Of a stretch of 64,000 bases of DNA, positions 1 through 9,151 are shown piece by piece. The notes below the pieces were generated by a model. It had not been told where the DNA came from. It saw nothing but the letters and a program-made list of their open reading frames with translations, and did not search any database. The translations under genes and the position numbers were made by a program. The stretch is from CAWBRT01 sp963832365 (lineage in GTDB: Bacteria; Acidobacteriota; Terriglobia; Terriglobales; Acidobacteriaceae), in NCBI GenBank assembly GCA_963832365.1, contig CAWHUL010000012.1:1-64000 (forward strand). Reading direction: 5' to 3'. Position 1 is the stretch's first letter, and each line of letters starts with the position of its first letter.

Positions 1-325
1 CCATCCCCATACCAGGACACCACGCGGCAGTCTCGTGCCATTCCTTCTTGCTCTCCACCAGCTCCGGCCAAAAGGGAAAGATGCGGCACTGCGCAGGCTT
101 GGCCGGATGGATGGAGCAGCCGCCTTCGCCAAGAAAAATACATTGACCATGTTGAGGGGTGCGCAGACGGCGGGTGTTCCTGGTCCGGTAAATGAACCGG
201 CTCTCGAACTTCTCCTTGGGCATGGAGAGAAACTCTGCCGCGCGCTCGATGTCGCGTTCGGTGAAATAAACGAATCCCTTCTCCTCGCAGCATTTCGTAC
301 ACCCGGGCTGGCATTGGAAGCGCAT
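1..325 (-). CDS. YkgJ-family cysteine-cluster protein (3' end cut by window edge)
   Basis: The reverse strand from an ATG at 325 stays open to the window edge, giving about 108 residues without the C-terminus. The N-terminus carries C5, C9, C12 and C13 (motif CQPGCTKCC). Further on come a second cysteine region, GCSIHPAKPAQCRIFPFWP (residues about 72-90), and a later Cys before the cut. This spacing is the hallmark of the YkgJ/UPF0153 family, small cytosolic proteins thought to bind Zn or an Fe-S cluster through conserved cysteines; their role is not established. The stop of the membrane-protein gene lies only 2 bases upstream of this start, so the two are probably co-transcribed. An overlapping plus-strand frame is its shadow. 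Confidence 0.85.
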   Translation of the reverse strand, partial: MRFQCQPGCTKCCEEKGFVYFTERDIERAAEFLSMPKEKFESRFIYRTRNTRRLRTPQHGQCIFLGEGGCSIHPAKPAQCRIFPFWPELVESKKEWHETAAWCPGMGM

Positions 326-327
326 GT

Positions 328-765
328 TTATCTTTTGGAGGTAATTCGCTGAATCCATGTGACAAAGGTGAAGAGGGCGGCTCCTATCACGAAGAATGCA
401 ACTTGAGCAGCTGCTAGTCCGAAAGACACCTTGTCAGATGTCAGAACAAACGTAAGGACGACCAAGCAAGGGACCAATACGAGCACGATCATGCAAGCAA
501 TGATCAAGCCCACCATATCCGCATAGGCTTTTTCCGCTCCCACAGTTGTCGAAGTGAACCTAACCACCGACTGCCCGATGACAACCGCCGCCGCAAGTGA
601 CCATTCAGGAATGTAAAACACAGTGCGAATCTCACCGCGATGACCTAACACAATCGCAATTACTAAAAACGGCAGCAACACAAACAGTAATTCGGCAATG
701 GCGGCGCATTTGATGTTGAAGTCATCGACGCCACCGTGCGTATTCGGCTGCGGGTTTTCCGCCAT
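328..765 (-). CDS. Small four-helix membrane protein, unknown function
   Basis: This 145-residue protein starts with a short polar N-terminus and then has four hydrophobic segments, at about residues 25-43, 56-71, 84-108 and 114-133, ending in a basic tail. No family motif was recognised. It lies directly upstream of the YkgJ-like gene with a 2-base gap, which suggests a two-gene operon transcribed leftward from the gap at 766-891. The composition argues for an inner-membrane protein rather than a random open frame. Function cannot be assigned from sequence alone. Confidence 0.65.
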   Translation of the reverse strand: MAENPQPNTHGGVDDFNIKCAAIAELLFVLLPFLVIAIVLGHRGEIRTVFYIPEWSLAAAVVIGQSVVRFTSTTVGAEKAYADMVGLIIACMIVLVLVPCLVVLTFVLTSDKVSFGLAAAQVAFFVIGAALFTFVTWIQRITSKR

Positions 766-891
766 TCTCTTGCCTCACGGAACTATCAAAGTAGGAAACG
801 GGTCTTTGCTTTAACTCCCGACTATGGTTCAGTTTTGCTTGAATGAGAGTTTACTCCTTCGAAAATGCCGAGACGATAGTAAGCTGGTGAG

Positions 892-1578
892 GTGGAGAAC
901 TACCGTTTCGATTACTTCAGCGATATCGAAGAACACTTTTGCCGCCGCCGCGGAACGGTGCTTGTGGCCTCGACCCTCGATTGGGTGTTGATGGAGTCAT
1001 GGAAAGATGCGGGCGTGCCGCTGGAGGCGGTGTTGCGCGGCATCGATGCGAGCTTCGACAAGTACGACCGCCGTCCGAACAAGACCCGCAAGATCAATTC
1101 GCTCGCCTATTGTTCGCAGGAGGTGCTGGCGGCGGCCGAACAAATGAAGGAGGCAGCCGTCGGAAGCACGAGAGAGCCTCGCGACGACGGCCTCGAACGG
1201 CATCGGGTGGCCGCGTTCCTGGAAAAAAATGCGAAGGCGTTTGCGTCGGCCAGGGCTCCCGATGCGGCGCGGGAGCTTGTGGGCGAAGACGCGCGGAAGC
1301 TGGCTGAACTGGCGGGGCAGGTCGTCGCGCAGCCCGGCTACAGCCTGGAAGACCTGGAACGGCGCCTGACCGTGATGGAGGAAAAGTTGTTCGCAGCGCT
1401 ATTGGCTTCGTCGCCGGATGATCTGTTGGTGGAGTTCCGAGCCCAGGCCGAGCGTGAACTGGCGCCTTACCGGAGCAAGATGACGGGGCCGCAGATCGAT
1501 CTGTTGCTGAAGCAATACACCAACAAGCGCTTGCTCGACCAGTACAAATTGCCGCGCCTCAGCCTTTTCTACATGTGA
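892..1578 (+). CDS. Conserved hypothetical protein upstream of rlmD
   Basis: This 228-residue soluble protein begins at a GTG 27 bases ahead of rlmD. The N-terminal third contains a segment resembling a small helical module (FSDIEEHFCRRRG, then a GVPLEAVLRGID region). The middle is rich in Ala and Glu and probably helical. The C-terminus contains the repeated charged pattern expected of an alpha-helical protein. There are no membrane segments, signal peptide or catalytic motif that I recognise. Codon use matches the neighbours, and the frame is open throughout on the same strand as rlmD, so I treat it as real and probably co-transcribed with it. From memory, similar proteins sit in this position in other acidobacteria. 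Confidence 0.7.
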   Translation: MENYRFDYFSDIEEHFCRRRGTVLVASTLDWVLMESWKDAGVPLEAVLRGIDASFDKYDRRPNKTRKINSLAYCSQEVLAAAEQMKEAAVGSTREPRDDGLERHRVAAFLEKNAKAFASARAPDAARELVGEDARKLAELAGQVVAQPGYSLEDLERRLTVMEEKLFAALLASSPDDLLVEFRAQAERELAPYRSKMTGPQIDLLLKQYTNKRLLDQYKLPRLSLFYM

Positions 1579-1605
1579 GCCGGTAGAGCATCGATTCACC
1601 GAGTT

Positions 1606-2943
1606 ATGCCGAAGATCACCATCGAAAAAATGATTTACGGCGGCAACGGCCTCGGACGGTTGCGCGATGCTCCGGCCAACCCACTGGCCGGCGAGCGGGG
1701 GAAGGCCGTGTTCGTGCCTTTCGTGCTTGAGGGCGAGGCCATTGAGGTTGAGGTTGTCGAGCAGCGTCCCGGGTTCGCCCGAGGAAAAGCCGTCTCGTTG
1801 CTTTCAACCTCGCCCCAGCGTGTGGAAGCGGCCTGTCCGTATTTTGGCCGCTGCGGCGGCTGCCACTATCAGCACGCAAGCTACGAACACCAACTAGCGA
1901 TGAAGCAGCAGATACTGCGCGACGCGTTGCGGCGCACCGCAAAGGTGGAATTGACAGTCGAGCTGAAGGTCCACGCTTCGCCGCCATGGAACTACCGCAA
2001 CCGCACGCGGATGAAGGTGGCGAACCAACCGGAATTTGCAATCGGATATTTCGAGCATGGATCGCACCGCCTGCTGCCGATTGAGCAGTGCCCCATCAGC
2101 TCTCCACTGATCAACCGCGCGCTGCTGGCGTTGCGGCAGGTGAGCGAGTTCCGGGCCCTTGCCGGAGAAATTGCCGAGGTTCAGTTTTTCGTCAATCACG
2201 ACGATGGCGCGCTGCTGCTGGAGATTTATACGAGGATGCCCGCCGGTGCGGAGGCGTTTAGTCTCGCGTTCCAGGCTCTGCAAGCCGGCCTGCCTGAGCT
2301 TCGTGGCATGGCGTTGTTCCAATTCGCGGGCGAGGATGAAGCAGATGAGACGCGCGGCCGGCTCGGCTTGCAGCGCGCGACGCCGGAGTATTTGGGAGAG
2401 CGCGGATTGAAGTATGTCACCAGCGAAGGCTCGTTGCGTGCCGATGCCGGAGCATTCTTCCAGACGAACCGGTTCCTGGTGGACGAACTGTTGAACACGG
2501 TTCTCGCCGGCCACGAAGGGCGACGTGCGCTGGACCTTTACGCCGGGGTGGGGCTGTTTTCGGTGCCGTTGTCGCGCAGGTTTCAGCGCGTCACGGCCGT
2601 GGAGATCGCACCGCCTTCGGTCGATGCCTTGCGCGCCAACAGCGGCGGAAGAGTCGAGGTGGTTGCCGCTGCCACCGAGCAGTTTTTGCGAGGCTTCCAT
2701 GCGTCCCAAGCCCTGGACCTGGTAGTGGTCGATCCTCCGCGCGCCGGGTTGGGAGAAAAGACCGCGCGTGCTCTTGGCCGCCTCAAGACCTCGAAATTGA
2801 TTTACGTTTCCTGTGACCCGGCCACCCTATCAAGGGATTTGCGGGTGCTGGTAGAATCAGGCTTTCACATTGAAGATGCGCACTTGGTGGACCTGTTCCC
2901 GCAGACCTTCCACATCGAGACGGTTTTCCGGCTCGCACGATAG
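1606..2943 (+). CDS. rlmD: 23S rRNA (uracil-C5)-methyltransferase RlmD/RumA
   Basis: This 445-residue enzyme transfers a methyl group from S-adenosylmethionine to C5 of a uracil in 23S rRNA (U1939 in E. coli). An N-terminal TRAM-like beta domain (residues about 1-65) is followed by Fe-S cluster ligands C77, C83, C86 and C162, the arrangement known in RumA. The methyltransferase core has the SAM motif LDLYAGVGLF, a DPPRAGL motif, and the catalytic nucleophile C403 in VSCDPATLSRDL. Length is normal for the family. TrmA and other RumA paralogues share the fold, but the Fe-S cysteines favour RlmD-type over TrmA. It starts with ATG, 27 bases after the conserved hypothetical. Confidence 0.93.
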   Translation: MPKITIEKMIYGGNGLGRLRDAPANPLAGERGKAVFVPFVLEGEAIEVEVVEQRPGFARGKAVSLLSTSPQRVEAACPYFGRCGGCHYQHASYEHQLAMKQQILRDALRRTAKVELTVELKVHASPPWNYRNRTRMKVANQPEFAIGYFEHGSHRLLPIEQCPISSPLINRALLALRQVSEFRALAGEIAEVQFFVNHDDGALLLEIYTRMPAGAEAFSLAFQALQAGLPELRGMALFQFAGEDEADETRGRLGLQRATPEYLGERGLKYVTSEGSLRADAGAFFQTNRFLVDELLNTVLAGHEGRRALDLYAGVGLFSVPLSRRFQRVTAVEIAPPSVDALRANSGGRVEVVAAATEQFLRGFHASQALDLVVVDPPRAGLGEKTARALGRLKTSKLIYVSCDPATLSRDLRVLVESGFHIEDAHLVDLFPQTFHIETVFRLAR

Positions 2944-3061
2944 ATGCGGCAGAAGGACTGGCGCAATATGAACGCACACCCTGGAAGCCAATGATCGGAA
3001 AAGAAGACATGGATCGCCTCTGATTCCGGACGGGCCCAACTCGCTGGCAGCTCCGGCGCGG

Positions 3062-5749
3062 GTGGAAATAGCCGGTCGGCCCGGGCGCGTGGCTGGTGAA
3101 CGCAATTGCAATCTATGTCGTGAGCCGATATTTTTAGCCGTCCTCGCATTCGGGGGCGGCATTTTTGTCTCCGCAAAAAACTGGCAGCCGCCGTTGGTTT
3201 GGGTCTGCGGAATTTTTCTTCTGCTGAGCGCGGCGGCATTTCTGGTCCGGCGGCTTCCGAGGGTATCGCTGGCAACGGTTGCGGTAGCGTTTGCGTTTCT
3301 CGGGGCCTTCACCGCGCAAAGCCGCGATGCCGCCATCGAACCCCAGGCGGGGATCATGCGCTTTACTTCGGGGCAGGAGATCGTGCTCAGAGGCCACCTG
3401 GTGCGTGATGGCCTCATCAGGCAGGGGAGCTTCGGGAAACAGCAATCGATTGATCTGGCGGTCGAGCAGGTTGAAACCGAAGATACATCCGCGACGCCGA
3501 CCAACGGAACGGTTCGACTGGCGCTTTACAGCGCGCAACGCAGCCGGCGCACATACGCCGAGAACGAAGAAGAACCGGTAGAGCATGAGGATGGCAACTC
3601 ACTCGCACCGCTGCTCTATGGCCAGCAGGTGCGTCTGACGGCAAAGCTGCGGCCCGCCATGAACTACAAGAATCCCGGGGCGTGGGACTACCGCGGATAT
3701 TTGGCTTCGATTGGCATCTCCGCTCTTGGTTCGGCGAAAGCGGAAGGCGTGGAATTGCTCCCGGGACGAGGGGGAACCCGGCTCTCGGCGTGGCGCTGGT
3801 CGGCACGGCGCAGCGTGCTTGGCATGATTCATCGCGTGTGGGCGGCGCCCGCGGCCGGCCTGTTCGACGGTGTGATGATCGGCGACCGACAATACATTAG
3901 CCGTGAAGTGCAGCTCGAATTCCAACGCAGCGGAACCTATCACCTGCTGGTGGTTTCTGGAATGAACATCGCGATTCTGGCCTTCGCGCTGTTCTGGGTG
4001 TTGCGGCGTATAGGCGCCGGGCCGGAGGTCGCAACGCCGCTGACCATTGTCATCTCCTGCGGATACGCCGCGCTCACCGATTCCGGCGCTCCGGTGATGC
4101 GCGCGGTGCTGATGTTCTCCGTTTATCAGAGCACGCGCCTGCTTTATCGCGAGCGGGCCGCACTGAACGCGGTGGGAATGGCCGCGCTGATGCTGTTGGC
4201 ATGGAACCCGCGCCAGCTATTCGATGCGAGCTTTCAGTTGACGTTCTTGGCGGTGGTATTAATCGGCGGCTTAGCGGTTCCGGTTTTCCAGCGCACTTCG
4301 GCGCCGTACCGGCGGGCACTGAGCGGGCTGCAGGTTACCGGCAGGGACGCGGCTCTGCCGCCGAAAATGGCTCAGTTTCGAGTCGAGCTGCGCACGATTG
4401 CCACTCATCTGTCGGCGCTGGCCGGGAAGCGCGCGGCATTCTGGATTGTGCCGGCAGTGACGGGTTTTGCTATCGCTGTGTACGAAGTGGTGTTTGTCTC
4501 AATGCTGATGCAGATTGGCATGGCGCTGCCGATGGCGGTCTATTTCCACCGTGTGACAATTACGGCTTTGCCCGCCAACAGCCTGATCGTGCCGCTCATC
4601 GGCGTCCTGATGCCGGCCGCCGTGCTGGCCGTCGCCGTGGGCTACATTTCTCCGCTGCTGGCCCAACCCGCCGCGTGGGTCGCGTGGTGGGCGCTCAAGT
4701 TCATCCTCGGGACAGTCAGCTTTCTGGGCGGCAGAGTCGCCGACTACCGTATCCCCACGCCGGAGCCGGGGATTGCGCTTGCCTGTGCAGCCGCGCTCGG
4801 ATTGGCGCTGCTGATGGCGCGGCGGCACAGAGTTCTGGCGGCGACTGGACTGCTGCTGCTGTGCGCATCGGCGGTCTGGATCGCGGTGCGCCCCGCCACG
4901 CCGCACCTGAACACGGGGCGGCTGGAGCTGACGGCAATCGACGTCGGCCAGGGCGATTCGCTGCTGATGATTACACCCGAGGGCAAGACGCTGCTGATCG
5001 ATTCCGGAGGTCTATTGGGCAACGGGCACTCCGAATTCGATATTGGAGAAGATGTGGTTTCGCCCTATCTGTGGGAGCGCGGAATCAGCCGGCTGGATGC
5101 GGTGGCCATCAGTCACGGTCACGCCGACCACATTGGGGGCATGAGCGCGGTGATCCGGAACTTCCATCCCTCGGAGCTTTGGATGGGACCACAGGTCGCC
5201 ACCCCTGAGTTTCAGCGCGTGATGAAGGCCGCCAGCGATAACGGGGTGCTGGTAAGGCAGCACCATGCGGACGAAACTTTTGACTTCGGTAGCGTTCACA
5301 TGACGGTGCTCTCCCCGCCGCTAGATTGGCAACTAAAGCAGAGAGTTCGCGACGACGACGCGATGGTATTGCGCGCCGAGAACCGCGGGCGCTCTTTGCT
5401 GCTGGTCGGCGATATAGGGAAGAAGATCGAGCGCTCGCTCTTGAACGAAAAACTTCGCGCCGACATTCTGAAAGTTGGACACCACGGCAGCCACACGTCC
5501 AGCACGCCGGAGTTTCTTGCGGCAGTGCGGCCAAGCTACGGCGTGATTTCCGCTGGAGTGCGGAACCGGTTCCGCCACCCGCGTCCGGAAACCTTACGGC
5601 GCCTCGGCGATGCCAAAGTCTTGGTCTACCGCACGGACCTGATGGGAGCGACTACATTTCTGCTGGAGCCGGCGGGCATCTCGGTCTCTACCTACGGGTC
5701 CCCAGCGACGGCTGCTTCTGCCGTTGCTGGGCCGAACTCAGGCCGATGA
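3062..5749 (+). CDS. comEC: ComEC/Rec2 competence membrane channel protein
   Basis: This large 895-residue protein belongs to the family that moves single-stranded DNA across the inner membrane during natural transformation. It has N-terminal hydrophobic helices with a DUF4131-like soluble region, then the ComEC core with the motif GTYHLLVVSGMNIAILA and many transmembrane segments. A C-terminal metallo-beta-lactamase-like domain follows, with DVGQGDS at residue 627 and the metal motif SHGHADHIGG at 684-693. All three classic modules are present and in order, so the gene looks intact. The start is GTG; nearby downstream GTG codons are alternatives. It runs 12 bases into the convergent DUF2007 gene. 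Confidence 0.92.
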   Translation: MEIAGRPGRVAGERNCNLCREPIFLAVLAFGGGIFVSAKNWQPPLVWVCGIFLLLSAAAFLVRRLPRVSLATVAVAFAFLGAFTAQSRDAAIEPQAGIMRFTSGQEIVLRGHLVRDGLIRQGSFGKQQSIDLAVEQVETEDTSATPTNGTVRLALYSAQRSRRTYAENEEEPVEHEDGNSLAPLLYGQQVRLTAKLRPAMNYKNPGAWDYRGYLASIGISALGSAKAEGVELLPGRGGTRLSAWRWSARRSVLGMIHRVWAAPAAGLFDGVMIGDRQYISREVQLEFQRSGTYHLLVVSGMNIAILAFALFWVLRRIGAGPEVATPLTIVISCGYAALTDSGAPVMRAVLMFSVYQSTRLLYRERAALNAVGMAALMLLAWNPRQLFDASFQLTFLAVVLIGGLAVPVFQRTSAPYRRALSGLQVTGRDAALPPKMAQFRVELRTIATHLSALAGKRAAFWIVPAVTGFAIAVYEVVFVSMLMQIGMALPMAVYFHRVTITALPANSLIVPLIGVLMPAAVLAVAVGYISPLLAQPAAWVAWWALKFILGTVSFLGGRVADYRIPTPEPGIALACAAALGLALLMARRHRVLAATGLLLLCASAVWIAVRPATPHLNTGRLELTAIDVGQGDSLLMITPEGKTLLIDSGGLLGNGHSEFDIGEDVVSPYLWERGISRLDAVAISHGHADHIGGMSAVIRNFHPSELWMGPQVATPEFQRVMKAASDNGVLVRQHHADETFDFGSVHMTVLSPPLDWQLKQRVRDDDAMVLRAENRGRSLLLVGDIGKKIERSLLNEKLRADILKVGHHGSHTSSTPEFLAAVRPSYGVISAGVRNRFRHPRPETLRRLGDAKVLVYRTDLMGATTFLLEPAGISVSTYGSPATAASAVAGPNSGR

Positions 5750-6007
5750 GCCTTCGGCGAATTCCGAGTCTTCGATCGGATGAGTGCGGTAGTCGGCAAT
5801 GATGGCACGTGCCTCCTCCGCCTGTTCCGGGACGACCTGCACCACAACGCCGCCGATGCCCGGCATAACATCCTGGGGTGAATCCAGCGAGGTCACAACC
5901 GCTTCGATGCCGGCTGAATCGAGTAACCCCTTTACGACCAGTGCTTCGCTTTCGCGTTCGGTATCAAATACGGTGGTCAGTGTCGAATCGTTCGCTTCGA
6001 GAGCCAT
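5738..6007 (-). CDS. DUF2007-type putative signal-transducing protein
   Basis: This 89-residue protein contains the compact pattern LTTVFDTERESEALVVKGLL followed by an AGIEAVV segment and an EQAEEARAIIADY helix, typical of the DUF2007 fold (a small ACT-like ferredoxin fold related to PII-type regulators). Members are annotated as putative signal-transducing proteins without known partner. I chose the ATG at 6007 because a strong GGAGGGG ribosome site lies just before it. The longer open frame reaching 6148 adds 47 residues with no family resemblance. Its 3' end overlaps the end of comEC by 12 bases tail to tail. Confidence 0.78.
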   Translation of the reverse strand: MALEANDSTLTTVFDTERESEALVVKGLLDSAGIEAVVTSLDSPQDVMPGIGGVVVQVVPEQAEEARAIIADYRTHPIEDSEFAEGSSA

Positions 6008-6280
6008 TGCCCCTCCAGTTGTTTCGATGCCGCTACGCCAATCTCGCGGAAGGTATATTCCATGAAGGTAGTAGCTCCGGGATATATCTACTCTGAAATC
6101 GCTCCGGCATTGCCGGCGCTTGCAATGATCGTAGTACGCTCCGGGCACGGATGGTAGGGGCGGAAGCCAAAATTCCAGAGCTTCAGATTTAGGGTTGGGT
6201 ATATCCCTAGAAAGCGCAACGGACGAGTGGCCGCGGCCATCTAATCAGGAACCGAAGCAAGCTATTACCGGGGGAGTTTT

Positions 6281-6559
6281 ATGGAGTTGCCGCAACCGGG
6301 ACAGGAGAATCACGAAGCCACGGGGAAAGCAGAGCTGGCCGAAGAGGCCCGCAGGATTCGAAGATTGCAAATCATGATGAGTATGGTGACATCGGTGCTT
6401 AGCCAGGACCCGAACATGACCCTGGAAGAAGCTTCGAAGATGGCCGCCGACGCCAGGCGGGCAGCGCTGGCGATGTTCCCCGGAAAGGAACTCGCTTACG
6501 ATCTGATCTATCGTCCCCGGTTGCAGCGGATTATGAACGAACGCTTCCGGCTACAGTAG
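6281..6559 (+). CDS. Small conserved hypothetical protein
   Basis: This 92-residue protein begins at ATG with a GGGGGAG ribosome site 4 bases upstream. It is a charged, mostly helical protein with the central segment DPNMTLEEASKMAADARRAA and a basic C-terminus. No cysteine pairs, membrane helix or recognised domain is present. The alpha-helical Ala/Glu pattern and clear translation start argue for a real gene. It stands alone between a region of about 270 bases that probably holds divergent promoters and the convergent DUF3108 gene. The function is unknown. Confidence 0.65.
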   Translation: MELPQPGQENHEATGKAELAEEARRIRRLQIMMSMVTSVLSQDPNMTLEEASKMAADARRAALAMFPGKELAYDLIYRPRLQRIMNERFRLQ

Positions 6560-6599
6560 GCCGGTTTCGCGGCCCGGCCAGACGGTGGGATGACGCGGA

Positions 6600-7412
6600 T
6601 CAGTGGCCGGGATCGATACGTGCAAGGCGGAAATTCAGAGTGCCCCAAAAGAGCCGCGTTCTCACCTGCACTACAGTGTGATTGGAATCATCGGAATACC
6701 AAATCCAAACTTTGCCACGGTCCTTCAGCTTGCCGGCATCAGCCGAAATCTGTAGGCGCACCGTCCGGAAGGTGCCTGCGTCGGTCTTGATGTCTTCGCG
6801 AGCCTCGGCCTCAGCGCGCACGTTCACCGTCTGCCCACCATCGTTCAGAGGGAACGTGGAGGCGCGACCCGGTTCCAGCGACAGCGAGCCCAGGTAGTAC
6901 ATGCCCGAGAGCACATCGGTGACACAGCCGGGAATATCCAGCTCGGTATGCTTGGTTTGGCTGTTGCGCAGGTTGCGTTCGTCAAGCACGGCCTTCCGCC
7001 GAACCTGATCGAAGTGGATGATGGTGCTGCGCTGGCGCAGCCCTTCCTCGGATCGTTTGGTAAGGCTCAGCGAACAGAAACTGCGGCGGTCGAAGTAAGA
7101 TTCAAATCGGTCCTGAACGCGGTAAAGCATGGCGACGACGCCGGTTGCATCGGCGGTGCCTGTGACCCGCTCTTCCGAACCGGCTGGATCAATCCGCATG
7201 GTAGCCGTGCCCGCCTTCCACAACCTCCACTCGGCGTCGTAGTGCAGAACCGTGCCGTGCGGGAAACTGTAGCCCTCGGGAACCGGCCGGATCATGGAGG
7301 CTGGACCGATAGTGTCCACAACACCGGGGTGCTGGGTATCAGGCGCGGCGGCGAGCAGCGCAGTCACCATCAGGAAAACCACGATCAGGATGTGCGGGAA
7401 TCTATGTCGCAT
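6600..7412 (-). CDS. DUF3108 secreted protein
   Basis: This 270-residue protein has a signal peptide (RHRFPHILIVVFLMVTALLA, residues about 2-21) and a single beta-rich DUF3108 domain. Typical family stretches are the GTVLHYDAEWRLWKAGTATM region, the FDRRSFCSLS region, and a C-terminal VWIWYSDDSNHTVVQVRTRL segment. DUF3108 proteins are periplasmic or outer-membrane-associated, of unknown function, and common in acidobacteria. The start was set at ATG 7412, which gives a clean signal peptide; a non-ATG start at 7448 is possible but would bury the signal sequence. The gene follows the methyltransferase-like gene by 7 bases and may belong to the same leftward transcript as the LPS genes. Confidence 0.8.
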   Translation of the reverse strand: MRHRFPHILIVVFLMVTALLAAAPDTQHPGVVDTIGPASMIRPVPEGYSFPHGTVLHYDAEWRLWKAGTATMRIDPAGSEERVTGTADATGVVAMLYRVQDRFESYFDRRSFCSLSLTKRSEEGLRQRSTIIHFDQVRRKAVLDERNLRNSQTKHTELDIPGCVTDVLSGMYYLGSLSLEPGRASTFPLNDGGQTVNVRAEAEAREDIKTDAGTFRTVRLQISADAGKLKDRGKVWIWYSDDSNHTVVQVRTRLFWGTLNFRLARIDPGH

Positions 7413-7419
7413 GAATGAG

Positions 7420-7980
7420 TTAACGTGGATACCAAATGAGCTTTGCAATTAAGACAGCGATAACCAACAACGCTCCTAGAATGGCATTGTACTCGCGGTG
7501 CCGAAGGTAAAGCTCCAGTGAAAAGCCTGAGCCGGGATTCGAAACGGCGCTGAGGCGCGGAATGAGCCGCGGTACACGGGAAGCGTAGGCGGCGTATTCC
7601 GGAAATTTCGATTGCAAGTACGCTTCTTCGGCGCGAATGACTGGCACGTAGATGGCGGCAAACATCGCGAAAATCAACACCACGATCCAGATGTTCTGGG
7701 CGGCCATGCCAAAACCGGCCGCGATGATGACGGAACCGAGATACAAAGGGTTGCGAGTGTAAGCATAGGGTCCGGTGGTGGTCAGCTCCTGGTCCTTCCT
7801 GACGTGGCCCGAAGCCAAGGCACGCAGGATGACGCCGATGCCCGCCACGGTAGCTCCCAAAACGATGGAACCACGGCTTGGCCGCGCCAGGCAAAGATAT
7901 ACAGCTGCACAGACAAATCCGAGAGGCACCCGGATGCGCCGCGCAATCTTGCTCCAGCTTATCGAGCCGTTGCCGCTCAA
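7420..7980 (-). CDS. Isoprenylcysteine carboxyl methyltransferase-like membrane protein
   Basis: This 186-residue integral membrane protein has four to five hydrophobic helices and the family signature GPYAYTRNPLYLGS followed by EEAYLQSKFPEYAAYASRVPR. The conserved Arg-Asn-Pro and the Tyr-rich tail are the SAM-binding and catalytic elements of the ICMT/PEMT-like group. Bacterial members probably methylate lipids or small molecules, but the substrate is unknown. I chose a TTG start at 7980 because it overlaps the TGA stop of the upstream glycosyltransferase frame (TTGA) and has AGGAAA about 5 bases before it. The open frame continues further upstream only because that glycosyltransferase is frame-shifted. 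Confidence 0.75.
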   Translation of the reverse strand: MSGNGSISWSKIARRIRVPLGFVCAAVYLCLARPSRGSIVLGATVAGIGVILRALASGHVRKDQELTTTGPYAYTRNPLYLGSVIIAAGFGMAAQNIWIVVLIFAMFAAIYVPVIRAEEAYLQSKFPEYAAYASRVPRLIPRLSAVSNPGSGFSLELYLRHREYNAILGALLVIAVLIAKLIWYPR

Positions 7981-9145
7981 GACGTTTCCTGTACTGCCGC
8001 GCTGGTTTGCTGCTGCAACAGCGCGAGCGCGGCGACCACCACTTCGGCAGGCGATATGGATTGCAGAGCCTCGTCCGGACGTCCGGTATGGTGGTAGCTG
8101 GTGGCGCTCTGCCGGCTGCGCAAAACCATACTTCGCGCTGCCCCAGGGACCATTGCGCTCCGGATTCGTGGGTCCGAAGAGGCCCACCACCGGTACGCCA
8201 AGCGCTGCCGCAAGATGCATGGGGCCGGTGTCGCCGCCGATAAAAAGCCCTGCCCGGCGCGTGAGTTCCGACAAGCTGCGAGACGGTGCAGGAAATCGCT
8301 TCCGCGGCGCCGCCGCTGGCTTCCGCAACCTGCTGCGCCAAAGACTTCTCGCCGGGGCCGAAATTTACCAGCGAGCGAATGCCGACTTCAGCAAGCCGTC
8401 GAGCCACTTCCGCGAAAGAAGACGGGGGCCAGCACTTTGCTCCCCAGCCTGCGCCGGGGTTCAGGATGCAGAAACCCGATGCACTGGGGTCCCCAATACG
8501 CGCCGCAGTTGCGCGTGTTGGGGTGGAGCGCCCAGCCAGCAATTGCTCGCACCACTTCGCCGAGCCGGGGTCGCGGGGAAGCAAAGGCGCACAATCCTCA
8601 AGCGGAATGCCGGCCACGGCGGATATGAGCGAAAGACTCTGTTGCGCTACGTGGCTGCCCGAAACCGTTACCCGATGCCGGTAAAGAATTGCGGCGGGGG
8701 CCTCTCGCGGGTGGTTTTCGCCCCAGCTTTCAGCCGCGCCGCTGAGGCTCGCAATCAGGGCTGAACGGAGCGAGCCCTGAATGTCGACAACCTGCTCGTA
8801 GCCGGCGGACCTCATCTGGGCGAAGCCGCCGCGCATTTCCTTCCAGATGGCCGGCGACATGGGATTCGAGCGCAAGGCGCGAATGTCGAGGGTAAACAAA
8901 TCGTCGACCAGCGGCCGCTGCCGGGTGCGCTCTCCGCGCGGGGCAAAGCCCGGAGCGCACAGCAGCTCCGACCAGCGTTTCTCAACCACCCAGCCGATTT
9001 TGCAGCCGGGTAGCGCGGCGCGCAGAGCGCTGACGGCGGCAATCGCATGGATGAGATCACCCATTGCGCCGAGACGCACGACGAGAATACTGCGAACCGG
9101 ATTCCGCTGAATCACCGGTGCATGCTGGGACGGAGAAGAGTTCAT
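7977..9145 (-). pseudogene. Glycosyltransferase family 9 (heptosyltransferase-like), two frameshifts
   Basis: The three reverse frames together spell one GT9 enzyme. Frame one from 9145 gives ILVVRLGAMGDLIHAIAA and NPGAGWGAKCWPPSSFAEVA. After about 8280 the next frame gives LFIGGDTGPMHLAAALGVPV and LFGPTNP. After about 8120 a third frame gives RSRQSATSYHHTGRPDEAL and the natural C-terminus ending at 7977. Removing one base at each junction leaves a length divisible by three and about 388 residues, normal for ADP-heptose:LPS heptosyltransferase. The second junction lies at GGTTTTG. It sits after rfaE2, as expected for an LPS core enzyme. Either a real pseudogene or, more likely, two sequence insertions. 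Confidence 0.8.
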
Positions 9146-9151
9146 CACTGC

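Noticed and set aside
35..352. Plus-strand frame of 105 codons at the left edge
   Set aside because: It is the shadow of the reverse-strand YkgJ-like gene, whose cysteine motifs are clear.
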